Positions 25,061 through 33,329 are shown, numbered from the stretch's first letter. The stretch: 64,000 bases of DNA from Paenibacillaceae bacterium (GCA_015057775.1 SVDT01000001.1:1-64000); one strand, 5' to 3'. Notes: generated by a model not told the origin, from the sequence alone. Numbers and translations are program-made.

Positions 25061-26575
25061 ATGAATATAAAACGAGCAAAAGAAGAAATTAAAAATACCA
25101 TAGAGGCTTATCTGCTAAAAGATATCTACGGCACTTACGAAATTCCTGCAATGCGGCAGAGACCGGTTTTCTTAATGGGACCGCCCGGAGTGGGAAAAAC
25201 ACAGATTATGGAGCAGATTGCAAGAGAGTGCCAGATCGGACTGGTGGCTTATACCATCACCCATCATACAAGACAGAGTGCGGTGGGACTTCCATTTATC
25301 ACTGATAAGGAATTTGGAGGCAAACAGTATCGTGTGACGGAATATACCATGAGTGAAATTGTGGCCTCTGTTTATAATAAGATAGAAAGCACAGGACTGT
25401 CAGAGGGAATTCTCTTTATTGATGAGATAAACTGCGTTTCTGAAACACTGGCACCCACCATGCTTCAATTCCTTCAATATAAGACTTTTGGAAATCATCG
25501 CATACCAGAAGGCTGGATCATTGTAACTGCGGGAAATCCTCCGGAGTATAACAAATCAGTCCGTGATTTTGATGTGGTTACCTTAGATCGTATAAAGCTG
25601 ATTCATGTGGAGCCGGATTACGAGGTATGGAAGGCTTATGCCTATGAGCATGAAGTCCATCCTGCAGTTATTTCCTATCTGAATGCAAGAACGGAAAACT
25701 TCTGCCGGATTGAAACTACGGTAGATGGAAAATTCTTTGCGACGCCAAGAGGCTGGGAGGATTTATCCAGCTTTATAAAGATTTATGAACGTCTGGATAA
25801 GAAGCCAGATCGTGATGTAGTAGGTGAGTACATTCAGTATCCCAAAATAGCCAAGGATTTTGCCAATTATCTGGAGCTGTACTATAAATACCGGGATGAT
25901 TATCAGATTGACGAAATACTGTCTGGCACAATCCGGGAAAGTTTGTGCAACAAATTAAGCCGTGCTCCCTTTGATGAGAAGTTAAATGTAATGGGACTCC
26001 TTTTATCAAGGCTGAGTCAGCATTTTAAGAAAGTGGCTGACCAGGGAGACCGTACAGGCCTGTTAATGGAAGAACTGAAAAAAATTGATCCGGAAATAGA
26101 TGGGAATTCAAACGCTTCAATGGTAGAACGGTTACGAGATGTAAGAACCCAGTGGAGTGAATCCGTAAAACAAAAACGGGAAGCAGGACTTTTGAACAGA
26201 CGGGAAGATTTTCTATACCGTGATGTAGAAGCAATGCTGATTAATATAGAAGAAACGCTTAAAAAATCTTCAAAAAACAACATGGAGGAGGATTGGAAGC
26301 AGATTAGAGAGCTGTTCCAGAAAGAAACAGACCGATACGATATGTTTTTTGCAGAAAGTGGAAAATCCCTTGAACACGCTTTTGATTTTCTGGAAGCATC
26401 CTTTGCAGCCGGCCAGGAAATGGTATTGTTTATTACAGAGTTAAATACTGGTTTTTACAGTGTGAACTTTTTAAAAGAGTATGAGTGTGAACGCTATTAT
26501 CAATATAATAAAAGTCTTTTATTTAAAGACCGGGAGGACGAAATCAGATCAAGAATCACGAGTTTGGGAAAATAA
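25061..26575 (+). CDS. MoxR-type AAA+ ATPase
   Basis: The 504-residue protein has Walker A GPPGVGKTQ (near 39-47), Walker B ILFIDEINCV (near 124) and sensor-1 ITAGNPPEYN (about 150), typical of the MoxR branch of AAA+ proteins. A C-terminal extension (about 300-504), largely helical and charged, has no family I can name. It forms an operon with the VWA-like gene and ends before the DUF378 gene. Expected role: ATP-driven remodelling or maturation of a client complex together with the VWA protein. Confidence 0.85.
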   Translation: MNIKRAKEEIKNTIEAYLLKDIYGTYEIPAMRQRPVFLMGPPGVGKTQIMEQIARECQIGLVAYTITHHTRQSAVGLPFITDKEFGGKQYRVTEYTMSEIVASVYNKIESTGLSEGILFIDEINCVSETLAPTMLQFLQYKTFGNHRIPEGWIIVTAGNPPEYNKSVRDFDVVTLDRIKLIHVEPDYEVWKAYAYEHEVHPAVISYLNARTENFCRIETTVDGKFFATPRGWEDLSSFIKIYERLDKKPDRDVVGEYIQYPKIAKDFANYLELYYKYRDDYQIDEILSGTIRESLCNKLSRAPFDEKLNVMGLLLSRLSQHFKKVADQGDRTGLLMEELKKIDPEIDGNSNASMVERLRDVRTQWSESVKQKREAGLLNRREDFLYRDVEAMLINIEETLKKSSKNNMEEDWKQIRELFQKETDRYDMFFAESGKSLEHAFDFLEASFAAGQEMVLFITELNTGFYSVNFLKEYECERYYQYNKSLLFKDREDEIRSRITSLGK

Positions 26576-26628
26576 TGTATAAAAACCAAGAAGCTACTCC
26601 ATAATATAAGGGAAAAGGAGGTAGTGCC

Positions 26629-26841
26629 ATGGGAAATAAAGCATTAAATTACACAGCTCTGACAATTGCCATCATCGGTGCAGTAAACTGGGGGCTGGTA
26701 GGTTTCTTCAATTTCAACCTGGTGTCATTTATTTTCGGCAGCATGACCTGGCTGACAAGGATCGTGTATGCCGTCGTAGGAATCTGCGGATTATATCTGC
26801 TTACCTTTTATGGTCATTCAGAAACAAGTACGGAAAGATAG
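26629..26841 (+). CDS. DUF378 small membrane protein
   Basis: The 70-residue protein has two hydrophobic helices with the DUF378 pattern ALTIAIIGAVNWGLVGFF followed by a second helix ending GLYLL. It is common in Firmicutes and of unknown function. AAAAGGAGG precedes the start. A terminator follows. Confidence 0.88.
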   Translation: MGNKALNYTALTIAIIGAVNWGLVGFFNFNLVSFIFGSMTWLTRIVYAVVGICGLYLLTFYGHSETSTER

Positions 26842-26853
26842 TTGATGATTCGA

Positions 26854-26920
26854 GGAGGGCATTGCGCCATGATTGGAATATTTGGTCATGGAGCAGTGCC
26901 CTTCGTCTCTTTTATAATTA
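26854..26920 (+). terminator. Terminator after the DUF378 gene
   Basis: A long imperfect stem pairs GAGGGCATTGCGCCATGA (from 26855) with TCATGGAGCAGTGCCCTT (ending near 26903), followed by CGTCTCTTTTAT. Confidence 0.7.
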
Positions 26921-27036
26921 AGGAACATTTCGCGCCAATAGTTATACAAGTCACGCCATTTGCCTTATTTTAAAGATTTTTTATAGTAATATAAAAAAAT
27001 GTGTCAAATCTATATATTCTGCATGGAGGCTTAAAA

Positions 27037-27846
27037 ATGACAGCTCAAAAGGAATTCGAAAACTATCTTCACAGGGAAAATTTGTCAGATAATACAATTT
27101 TAACTTATGTGTGGACAGTAAATAATTATTTTTTACATTATGATGAAATAAACAAAGAGAATTTGTTGGCATTTAAAGGTTATATGATGGAATCCTATAA
27201 GCCTAAAACTGTAAATTTACGGGTACAGGCACTTAACAAATATTTGTTATTTCTAGATGAAGAACGTTTGCAGTTAAAAAATGTTAAAATACAGCAAAAA
27301 AATTTTTTGGAAAATGTTATAAGCAATGCTGACTATATTTATCTGAAAAAGAGACTGAAACAAGATGGTAATATGGAATGGTACTTTCTTGTATGGTATT
27401 TGGCTGCCACGGGTGCACGAGTCAGTGAACTTATACAGATTAAAGTGGAACATGTTGATATGGGATATTTGGATCTTTATTCAAAAGGAGGTAAGCTGCG
27501 GCGCCTTTATATTCCTGTAAAATTAAGAGAAGAAACGCTTGATTGGCTGAAAAAAAGAAATATTACCTCCGGTTATTTATTTTTAAACCGTTTCGGAAAA
27601 CTCATAACAACCAGAGGAATCAGACAGCAACTAAAAAATTTTGCCATAAAATATGGAATAGATCCTAAAGTTGTCTATCCTCATTCTTTCCGGCATCGTT
27701 ATGCAAAGAATTTTCTTGATAGATACAATGATATCGCTTTTCTTGCCGATTTAATGGGGCATGAAAGTATTGAAACCACTCGCATTTATTTAAGAAGAAC
27801 TGCAACGGAACAGCAAAGTTTAATTGATAAAATTGTAAATTGGTAA
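27037..27846 (+). CDS. Tyrosine site-specific recombinase, candidate DNA invertase for the adjacent segment
   Basis: The 269-residue protein has an N-terminal SAM-like core-binding domain (about 1-85) and a catalytic domain with all expected residues: Arg in ATGARVSEL, Lys in SKGGKLRR, the HSFRHRYA box, His in LMGHESIETT and the nucleophile Tyr in RIYLRRT. It has XerC/D-like size. ATG 27037 follows GGAGGC. There are no phage or conjugation genes nearby. Directly downstream lie two 21-bp imperfect inverted repeats (27932-27952 and 28121-28141) and then csrA and flagellin, as in recombinase-driven flagellar phase-variation loci. The substrate assignment is inference. Confidence 0.9.
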   Translation: MTAQKEFENYLHRENLSDNTILTYVWTVNNYFLHYDEINKENLLAFKGYMMESYKPKTVNLRVQALNKYLLFLDEERLQLKNVKIQQKNFLENVISNADYIYLKKRLKQDGNMEWYFLVWYLAATGARVSELIQIKVEHVDMGYLDLYSKGGKLRRLYIPVKLREETLDWLKKRNITSGYLFLNRFGKLITTRGIRQQLKNFAIKYGIDPKVVYPHSFRHRYAKNFLDRYNDIAFLADLMGHESIETTRIYLRRTATEQQSLIDKIVNW

Positions 27847-27894
27847 AAAAAGATTCAGTTTCATGAAAATATATAATCATGAACTGAATCTTTT
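27847..27894 (+). terminator. Terminator after the recombinase gene
   Basis: Arms AAAAGATTCAGTT (27848-27860, then a one-base bulge and CATG) and CATGAACTGAATCTTTT (27878-27894) form a long stem ending in T residues. Confidence 0.8.
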
Positions 27895-27931
27895 CTGCTA
27901 TAAATGTTGATTAATTAGTAATAAGTTTTCT

Positions 27932-28141
27932 ATGTTCCTATAATGTGTATTATAGGAACTTGACAAAACTTATCAAAACTAAGTTTTTACGATATTATCC
28001 TTGTTTTTACCATTCTAATATATCTATCGTCACTAACATTTAGAAAATAAGACATTCTTAAAAAAAATCTTTTATTTATCCGAACCGAACAGTTCATATA
28101 GGAAAAAAATAACATTGTTGTAATACACATTCTGGGAATAT
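27932..28141. repeat. Candidate invertible DNA segment bounded by 21-bp imperfect inverted repeats
   Basis: The left repeat at 27932-27952 reads ATGTTCCTATAATGTGTATT+A on the plus strand; the right repeat at 28121-28141, read on the minus strand, matches it at 18 of 21 positions, including the 11-base core AATGTGTATTA. The left copy also lies in a perfect hairpin (11-base arms 27934-27944 and 27949-27959). The segment is AT-rich, contains no gene, and lies between a recombinase gene and csrA-flagellin. Candidate promoters inside it point toward csrA in the present orientation. Confidence 0.6.
27970..28086 (+). promoter_or_regulatory. Candidate rightward promoters inside the invertible segment
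   Basis: A sigma-A-like pair TTATCA (27970-27975), 17 bp, TATTAT (27993-27998), and a flagellar sigma-D/sigma-28-like pair TAAA (28059-28062), 16 bp, TCCGAAC (28079-28085) both read toward csrA and flagellin. Inversion would turn them toward the recombinase gene. Confidence 0.4.
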
Positions 28142-28196
28142 TTGTCAAGTAGTTTAATTTTTAACAAACATGCAAGCAAACAAGGAGGTGAAGCTA

Positions 28197-28400
28197 ATGT
28201 TATCTTTAGGAAGGAATCCTGGTCAGTATCTTGTAATTGACAAAAACATTGTTATTCAAGTGGTCTCCGTTGACGGAGATTTACGGCTTGCCATTGATGC
28301 GCCAAAAGAAATTTCTATCGAAAGAGGAGAAGTTTATGAAAAGCGTCATCCGATTCCACAGTGTCTGAAACGGCTGAGGGAAAAGAGCATCAAATGGTGA
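28197..28400 (+). CDS. csrA: CsrA-family RNA-binding translational regulator
   Basis: The 67-residue protein shows the CsrA pattern: MLSLGRNPGQYLVIDKNI, then DLRLAIDAPKEISIERGEVY. CsrA dimers bind GGA motifs in mRNA leaders and block translation; in Bacillus the target is flagellin mRNA and FliW is the antagonist (no fliW here). ATG 28197 follows AAGGAGGTGAAG. The N-terminal MLSLGR differs a little from the common MLILTRK. It lies 108 bases upstream of flagellin, whose leader has a CsrA-site-like hairpin. Confidence 0.88.
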   Translation: MLSLGRNPGQYLVIDKNIVIQVVSVDGDLRLAIDAPKEISIERGEVYEKRHPIPQCLKRLREKSIKW

Positions 28401-28419
28401 GATAATCACGCTTTCAATT

Positions 28420-28442
28420 ATTCAGCCAGGGCCCGGCTGAAT
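28420..28442 (+). terminator. Hairpin between csrA and flagellin
   Basis: Perfect 8-bp arms ATTCAGCC (28420-28427) and GGCTGAAT (28435-28442), loop AGGGCCC, followed by AGTTTGG with no T tract. It may be a processing or partial termination site rather than a full terminator. Confidence 0.45.
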
Positions 28443-28466
28443 AGTTTGGAATAAAAAAAACACATG

Positions 28467-28501
28467 GGGGAAAAGGAAGTCCCCGTCTTCATTCAAGGAG
28501 G
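28467..28501 (+). promoter_or_regulatory. Putative CsrA binding sites in the flagellin leader
   Basis: A hairpin GGGGA (28467-28471)/TCCCC (28480-28484) displays AAGGAA in its 8-base loop, and the ribosome site AAGGAGG (28495-28501) gives a second GGA. A GGA in a hairpin loop paired with one in the Shine-Dalgarno is the known layout for CsrA repression of flagellin in Bacillus. Confidence 0.6.
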
Positions 28502-28508
28502 TAAACAA

Positions 28509-30485
28509 ATGAGAATTCAACACAATATCGCAGCTTTAAACTCTTACAGCCGGTTAGGAAACAATAATAGTGCCATAAGCAAGAATCTGGAAAAGTTGTC
28601 ATCAGGATACCGGATCAACCGTGCTGGTGATGATGCAGCAGGCCTTGCTATTTCTGAAAAGATGAGAGCACAGATTACCAGTCTTGATACTGCAAAGAAG
28701 AATGCCAATGATGGTATTTCTTTAACTCAGTCTGCTGAGGGTGCTTTAACAGAAGTACATTCCATGTTGAACCGTATGGTGGAACTGGCTGGCCAGTCTG
28801 CAAACGGTACCTATGACAATAGTGTTGACCGTAAACAGCTGCAGAAGGAAGTTTCTTCGTTACAGAGTGAAATTGACCGTATTTCAGACGGAACTACATT
28901 TAATGGGATCAGTCTGTTAGATGGATCCTTAAGCGGAAGTTCAACAGCAGGGGGGCTGACAGGCTCTTCAATTGTTAATTTCAAAGGTGCTACCGGTAGC
29001 GCAGCAGGTACTGATGCCAGTACTACACCTGCAGCGGCGACTACAGGTAAATATACTGTAAAAGTCGATACGGCATTTACAGATGGAAAGGACGTTACGA
29101 TTGGTGGAGTAGCTATTCATTTTAAAGATGATGGTACCGGAGATGTTCAGACAGGTACCGGTCATGATGATGACCAGACGAAACAGGCAGCTTCAATGGT
29201 AACTTTACTTAATAATGATTCTACTTTTAAGAACCACTGGACTGCAACTGCAGCTGGAGATACCATTACCATTACAAATAAAGATGCGGGAGATACGACA
29301 GCTTTTGCCAGTGTCGCAGGTACTGACGCTGGTAATGTTACTCAGACAGGGGCTGATGGAAAGGCAGCAGCAGGTATTGATTTCTTCCAGAAGGATACCA
29401 TCAATATAGATGGTACAGAGGTAAAGGTTGACTGGTCTAAGTTAAATGATACAGAGCGTTCGGCGCTTCAGAAAGACTGGACTGCTTCCGGCTCTCCTAC
29501 TAATGCAGATGCGAAAAAGGCTGGAGAAATAATACAGAAAACAATCAATGAGGCGATAGATAATCACAATGCTGCCAATGGTACCAACTTGAATCATATA
29601 AAGGCAGAGGGGTCTGTTAGTGGATCTGCAGCATCTTTTGCCTTTACTAGCGGATTGAAAGATGGTAATTCCAAGATAACCTTTACAGGAACATCTAATA
29701 CTGTTCTGGGTCAAGTAGCATCTGGTAACCTTACTACAAATACACAGACGCAGACATTAGCTCCGGCAACATCTGATGTTACAGGTCATTTTACCATGAA
29801 ACTGGGTGAACAGACCTTAGATGTGAATTTATCAGGTATAACTGGTTCAACGGATGTTGCAAGCCAGGTGCAGTCTGCTATCGACTCCGCATTATCAAAT
29901 TACGATAGCGCAAATAATTTATCAGGCACAGATGCAATGAGCGGAAAAGTCAACGTGAAATTAAATAAAGACGGTGCACTTGAATTCGTAAATAACACAG
30001 GAAAAGAACTGGGATTTGAAGATAAGGGAGATGGTGAGGTTGCCAAGAACCTGGGCATATCCACACAAGGAAAGTCTCTCGGAAACGGTGGACTGACACT
30101 GCAGATAGGTGATACGGCAGACAGCTTTAACAAGATGACTGTTCAGATTGACTCTATGAGTTCCAAATCGCTTGGGATTCTTGGTATTGATATCTCAACT
30201 CAGGCCGGAGCCTCCTCAGCTATAGATAAAATTAAAAAGGCAATTAATACCGTATCTTCAACCCGTGGCGATTTAGGTGCAATTCAGAACCGTCTTGAGC
30301 ATACAATTAATAACTTAAGCGTATCCTCCCAGAATATGACAGCTGCTGAAAGCCGGATCAGAGACGTCGATATGGCACAGGAAATGATGGAATATACCAA
30401 GAATAATATTCTGGTATCTGCATCTCAGTCTATGCTCGCTCAGGCTAACCAGCTTCCAAAGGGCATTCTTCAATTATTACAGTAA
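28509..30485 (+). CDS. Flagellin with a large central insertion
   Basis: The 658-residue protein has the conserved D0/D1 N-terminus (MRIQHNIAALNSYSRLG through about residue 140, with GYRINRAGDDAAGLAISEKM) and C-terminal D1/D0 (about 565-658; GAIQNRLEHTINNL, ending QLPKGILQLLQ). The middle (about 150-560) is a Thr/Ser/Ala/Gly-rich region with beta-type repeats such as TKNKDAG-like and Thr-Gly strings. It forms the surface-exposed variable domain and makes this protein more than twice the minimal flagellin length. ATG 28509 follows AAGGAGG. A strong terminator follows. Confidence 0.95.
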   Translation: MRIQHNIAALNSYSRLGNNNSAISKNLEKLSSGYRINRAGDDAAGLAISEKMRAQITSLDTAKKNANDGISLTQSAEGALTEVHSMLNRMVELAGQSANGTYDNSVDRKQLQKEVSSLQSEIDRISDGTTFNGISLLDGSLSGSSTAGGLTGSSIVNFKGATGSAAGTDASTTPAAATTGKYTVKVDTAFTDGKDVTIGGVAIHFKDDGTGDVQTGTGHDDDQTKQAASMVTLLNNDSTFKNHWTATAAGDTITITNKDAGDTTAFASVAGTDAGNVTQTGADGKAAAGIDFFQKDTINIDGTEVKVDWSKLNDTERSALQKDWTASGSPTNADAKKAGEIIQKTINEAIDNHNAANGTNLNHIKAEGSVSGSAASFAFTSGLKDGNSKITFTGTSNTVLGQVASGNLTTNTQTQTLAPATSDVTGHFTMKLGEQTLDVNLSGITGSTDVASQVQSAIDSALSNYDSANNLSGTDAMSGKVNVKLNKDGALEFVNNTGKELGFEDKGDGEVAKNLGISTQGKSLGNGGLTLQIGDTADSFNKMTVQIDSMSSKSLGILGIDISTQAGASSAIDKIKKAINTVSSTRGDLGAIQNRLEHTINNLSVSSQNMTAAESRIRDVDMAQEMMEYTKNNILVSASQSMLAQANQLPKGILQLLQ

Positions 30486-30496
30486 TCAGAAATCCT

Positions 30497-30545
30497 TCCA
30501 AGGCATGGTTTAGTTATTCAAGTGTAACCATGCCTTGGATTTAAT
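30497..30545 (+). terminator. Terminator after flagellin
   Basis: Perfect 14-bp arms TCCAAGGCATGGTT (30497-30510) and AACCATGCCTTGGA (30526-30539) followed by TTTAATTT. Confidence 0.85.
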
Positions 30546-30722
30546 TTCATCTAAAGTACCTTATGTATTTGTTCAAAACCTTCGTCTTGTTATACTCCGG
30601 TATTAAAGTAATAGATATAGAATATCCCCAATCTGCTATTATATATGATCTTTTTATGTTATACTCTTAATCAAAAGCACCGCCAACCAATTTTTTACTG
30701 CTGTTGGCTGCATTAGGAGGAA

Positions 30723-31106
30723 ATGATGTTTTTTATATGCGGAATGAGTCAGGGAAAAAAGCTGCTGGATTATACCAGGACAGTGATCTGTTCCTTATGC
30801 GGAGGCTATGGCAGATATCAGGTATTTATGACATACAGCTATTTCAGTGTATTTTTTATCCCTATTATAAAATGGAACAGGCATTATTATGTACAGATGT
30901 CCTGCTGTAATTCCGTTTATGAACTGGATGGAGAAAAAGGAAAGAAATTAAGCAGAAGAGAGCCGGTTGAAATTGAGGAGCGGGATTTAACCCTGGTTCA
31001 ATCCGGGCAAAGAAGCGCAGAGTGGAATAAGAGGCAATGCTCCCACTGCGGGTATGAAACAACAGAGGATTTTGAATACTGTCCCAAATGCGGACAAAGA
31101 TTTTAA
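30723..31106 (+). CDS. Zinc-ribbon protein of unknown function
   Basis: The 127-residue protein has an N-terminal pair CSLCGGYG near residue 23, a hydrophobic middle (about 34-52), CC near 61, and a C-terminal zinc ribbon CSHCGYETTEDFEYCPKCG (about 106-124). Such small proteins are common and uncharacterised; a membrane-proximal role is possible. The start is preceded by AGGAGGAA and has two adjacent ATGs (30723, 30726). A terminator separates it from the convergent nitroreductase gene. Confidence 0.75.
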   Translation: MMFFICGMSQGKKLLDYTRTVICSLCGGYGRYQVFMTYSYFSVFFIPIIKWNRHYYVQMSCCNSVYELDGEKGKKLSRREPVEIEERDLTLVQSGQRSAEWNKRQCSHCGYETTEDFEYCPKCGQRF

Positions 31107-31147
31107 AACAGCCGAACCGGTATATTTCCGGAGCGGCTGTTTTTTCA
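31105..31147. terminator. Bidirectional terminator between zinc-ribbon and nitroreductase genes
   Basis: Arms AAAACAGCCG (31105-31114) and CGGCTGTTTT (31134-31143) with an inner CCGG/CCGG stem; T tract on the right, A tract on the left. Confidence 0.8.
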
Positions 31148-31158
31148 TGTTTTGTACA

Positions 31159-31728
31159 TTAGATAATAATATCCTCTAATGCTCGTTTTGGGACATAATG
31201 AATCTTATTTTCATCTCTGTAATACTTGACGCTTCCGTCTTCCTTAACAGGAACGATGACCACCTCTTCCTTCGGCTTTCCAAGAGCCAGGACAAGATCC
31301 ACAGAATAAAGAGAGGTATCAATGCCAAGCGCTTCAGCCAGCTGGCTACGCCGTACATTTCCAAGCATGCAGCCGCCATAACCTTTCTCTACTGCTCCAA
31401 GCATCATGGTCTGCGCGACGATGCCATCATCGGTAAGCTTGTTCTTACCAAGTGACAGATCACAGAGAATGATGATATAGGCAGATGGGCGCTCTCCTTC
31501 CTGGGGCCCGTCCCAATCAGGAAGTGCTCCCGCCCAGCCTAAAGTATCAAATATCAGTGCATTTTCCTCTGGTGTATTGCTGATCTTAAATTTTAATGCC
31601 TGTGAGTTGGCCGTGGACGCAGTAAGTCTCGCCAGATCAATGAGTTCTATTAATTCCTCTTTAGCAATCGGGCAATCTTGATAGAAGCGGCGGTATGTAC
31701 GGCATTTGGAAACGAGATCCTTTAACAT
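31159..31728 (-). CDS. Nitroreductase family FMN-dependent oxidoreductase
   Basis: The 189-residue protein has nitroreductase-family features: the FMN phosphate-binding SKCRTYRRF (7-15), the STANSQALKF segment (about 38-47), and the GYGGCMLGNVRR and LGKPKEEV blocks near the C-terminus. Enzymes of this fold reduce nitro groups, quinones or flavins with NAD(P)H; the exact substrate is unknown. The start follows GGAGGAATC. It is monocistronic. Confidence 0.88.
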   Translation of the reverse strand: MLKDLVSKCRTYRRFYQDCPIAKEELIELIDLARLTASTANSQALKFKISNTPEENALIFDTLGWAGALPDWDGPQEGERPSAYIIILCDLSLGKNKLTDDGIVAQTMMLGAVEKGYGGCMLGNVRRSQLAEALGIDTSLYSVDLVLALGKPKEEVVIVPVKEDGSVKYYRDENKIHYVPKRALEDIII

Positions 31729-32137
31729 AGTAGATTCCTCCTGTTATCATATTCAATCAGTATTTATTTATAAAGTATAGCAGGTATGAAATTGATCTGC
31801 AACGAATAAAAAGGAAATGAATTTAGTAATATAGCACAAAAATAAAGCTGTTTTAGCCGTTAAAACTAGTGCGTTTTCCGAATAGACAAAATACAAACAA
31901 ATAGAATAAAAAAAACTCAAGAGCATAAATCCATAATTTATTGTTAGACATATTATCCCTATTTGTAAATTTAATTAAGAATTTACCACTTTTATATTAA
32001 GAAAAAAATCATAATGAATTCATTGACTTTATTTTCTTAAGGTGTTAAACTGTGTCTCGGCTTTAGAAATTAATAAAAAAAGCCGCGGCATACATATTTA
32101 ACAATAAACACAGGTAGCCGCAAGGAGGAGAAATATT
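31729..32137. other. AT-rich intergenic region of 409 bases
   Basis: No gene is supported here. It holds the divergent promoters of the nitroreductase and lipoprotein genes, including TTGACT (32023-32028), 17 bp, TAAACT (32046-32051), and a small hairpin CGGCTTT/AAAGCCG in the lipoprotein leader (about 32058-32086). The remainder is A/T runs with no feature I can name. Confidence 0.6.
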
Positions 32138-32440
32138 ATGAAATTAACAACAAAGAAACTGGTACTTACAGGATTAGCAGTATTAACAATGGCAGCAATT
32201 TCTGCATGTGGAAGCACAAAGACTGCTGAAACAACAGCAGCAACAGAAGTTACAACAGAAGCAGCTACAACAGAAGCAGTTACAACAGAAGCAGCTACAA
32301 AAGAAGAAGTTACAACAGAAGAATCTTCTGAGTCTGTAGAAGAAACAACTGAAGAAGCATCTGCAAAAGAGTCTTCTGAAGAAGCTTCCAGCGTAGAAGC
32401 AACTACTGAAGCTACAGAAACTACAAAGGCTGCTAACTAA
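32138..32440 (+). CDS. Small Thr/Glu/Ala-rich lipoprotein
   Basis: The 100-residue product has a lipoprotein signal with lipobox ISAC (Cys24). It is then almost entirely low-complexity Thr, Glu, Ala and Ser, built on a TTEA repeat (for example VTTEAATTEAVTTEAAT). No folded domain is visible; it looks like a linker or brush anchored to the membrane. The start follows AAGGAGGAG; a promoter lies at 32023-32051 and a terminator follows. Similar ETTKAE stretches occur after the lipobox of the amino-acid binding protein at 37572. Confidence 0.8.
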   Translation: MKLTTKKLVLTGLAVLTMAAISACGSTKTAETTAATEVTTEAATTEAVTTEAATKEEVTTEESSESVEETTEEASAKESSEEASSVEATTEATETTKAAN

Positions 32441-32483
32441 TTATTATAGAAATAACAGCTTAGATGGAATGAAAATTTCCGCA

Positions 32484-32512
32484 GGCGGGGACAGATGTCT
32501 CCGCCTTTTTTG
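32484..32512 (+). terminator. Terminator after the small lipoprotein
   Basis: Arms GGCGGGGACA (32484-32493) and TGTCTCCGCC (32497-32506) with one G-T pair, then TTTTTT. Confidence 0.85.
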
Positions 32513-32588
32513 CGCGCATCTGCTATGCAGAATGGATTAGTATGTGATATAATTTCTCCAAACAGTCATTTGAAGGAGGCAGCTTTTT

Positions 32589-33329
32589 ATGAAAATTACT
32601 TACGTTCATCACAGTGCATTCCTGGCAGACTTATGGTCTGCTGCTCTGCTATTCGATTATACCCAGGGTACACTTCCTGACCTGGATACCAATAAACCAC
32701 TTTTTGTCTTCGCCAGTCATCGCCATGGCGATCATTATTCGGATAAAATTTTTGAATTGGGGAACGGACCCAGAGAAGTTCATTATATTCTGTCTGATGA
32801 TATCTCCAGGAAAAAGATCAGTGAGGAACAAAGAAGCCATATTTCATTTGTCAAACCGGGAGAAACGCTCACCTTTTCGTATGGTACAGGAGGTAATCTG
32901 GCATTAGAAATTACTACCTTTCAATCCACAGATGAGGGTGTCGCATTTCTCATAAAAGTGGATGGAACCGTGATTTACCATGCTGGCGATCTAAACAACT
33001 GGAGATGGGAAGGTGAGCCAGAGGAATGGAACCGGAATATGGCTAAGAACTATTCATTAGAAGTGGACAAGCTGGCAGGAACGAAAATTGATGCAGCCTT
33101 TCTGCCTCTGGATCCAAGACAGGAGGAAAACTTCTATCTGGGTTTTGATGAATTTATGAGAAAGGCGGAAGTAGTGCATGCATTTCCCATGCACTGCTGG
33201 GATGATTATTCCGTAATAGGACGTTTAAAATCAATGGAAGTTTCCATTCCTTACCGGGACCGGATTGTTATGATGGAAAGAGACGGAGAATCGTTTGTTC
33301 TGGAACAGGAGCCTCAAATTCATGAATGA
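32589..33329 (+). CDS. MBL-fold metallo-hydrolase
   Basis: The 246-residue protein begins MKITYVHHSAFL and carries the metal-binding motif SHRHGDHYS (near 39), a later His in YHAGDLNNW (near 133) and AFPMHCWDDY near 200, typical of the UlaG-like branch of metallo-beta-lactamase-fold proteins. The reaction is unknown; relatives cleave phosphoesters or lactones. The next gene overlaps it by 8 bases, so it is the first gene of a thrE-pyrC operon. Confidence 0.87.
   Translation: MKITYVHHSAFLADLWSAALLFDYTQGTLPDLDTNKPLFVFASHRHGDHYSDKIFELGNGPREVHYILSDDISRKKISEEQRSHISFVKPGETLTFSYGTGGNLALEITTFQSTDEGVAFLIKVDGTVIYHAGDLNNWRWEGEPEEWNRNMAKNYSLEVDKLAGTKIDAAFLPLDPRQEENFYLGFDEFMRKAEVVHAFPMHCWDDYSVIGRLKSMEVSIPYRDRIVMMERDGESFVLEQEPQIHE

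Noticed and set aside
27037..27846. Integrase of a prophage or integrative element
   Set aside because: No phage, conjugation or attachment-site genes surround it, and flanking genes look chromosomal; the inverted repeats fit an inversion system better.
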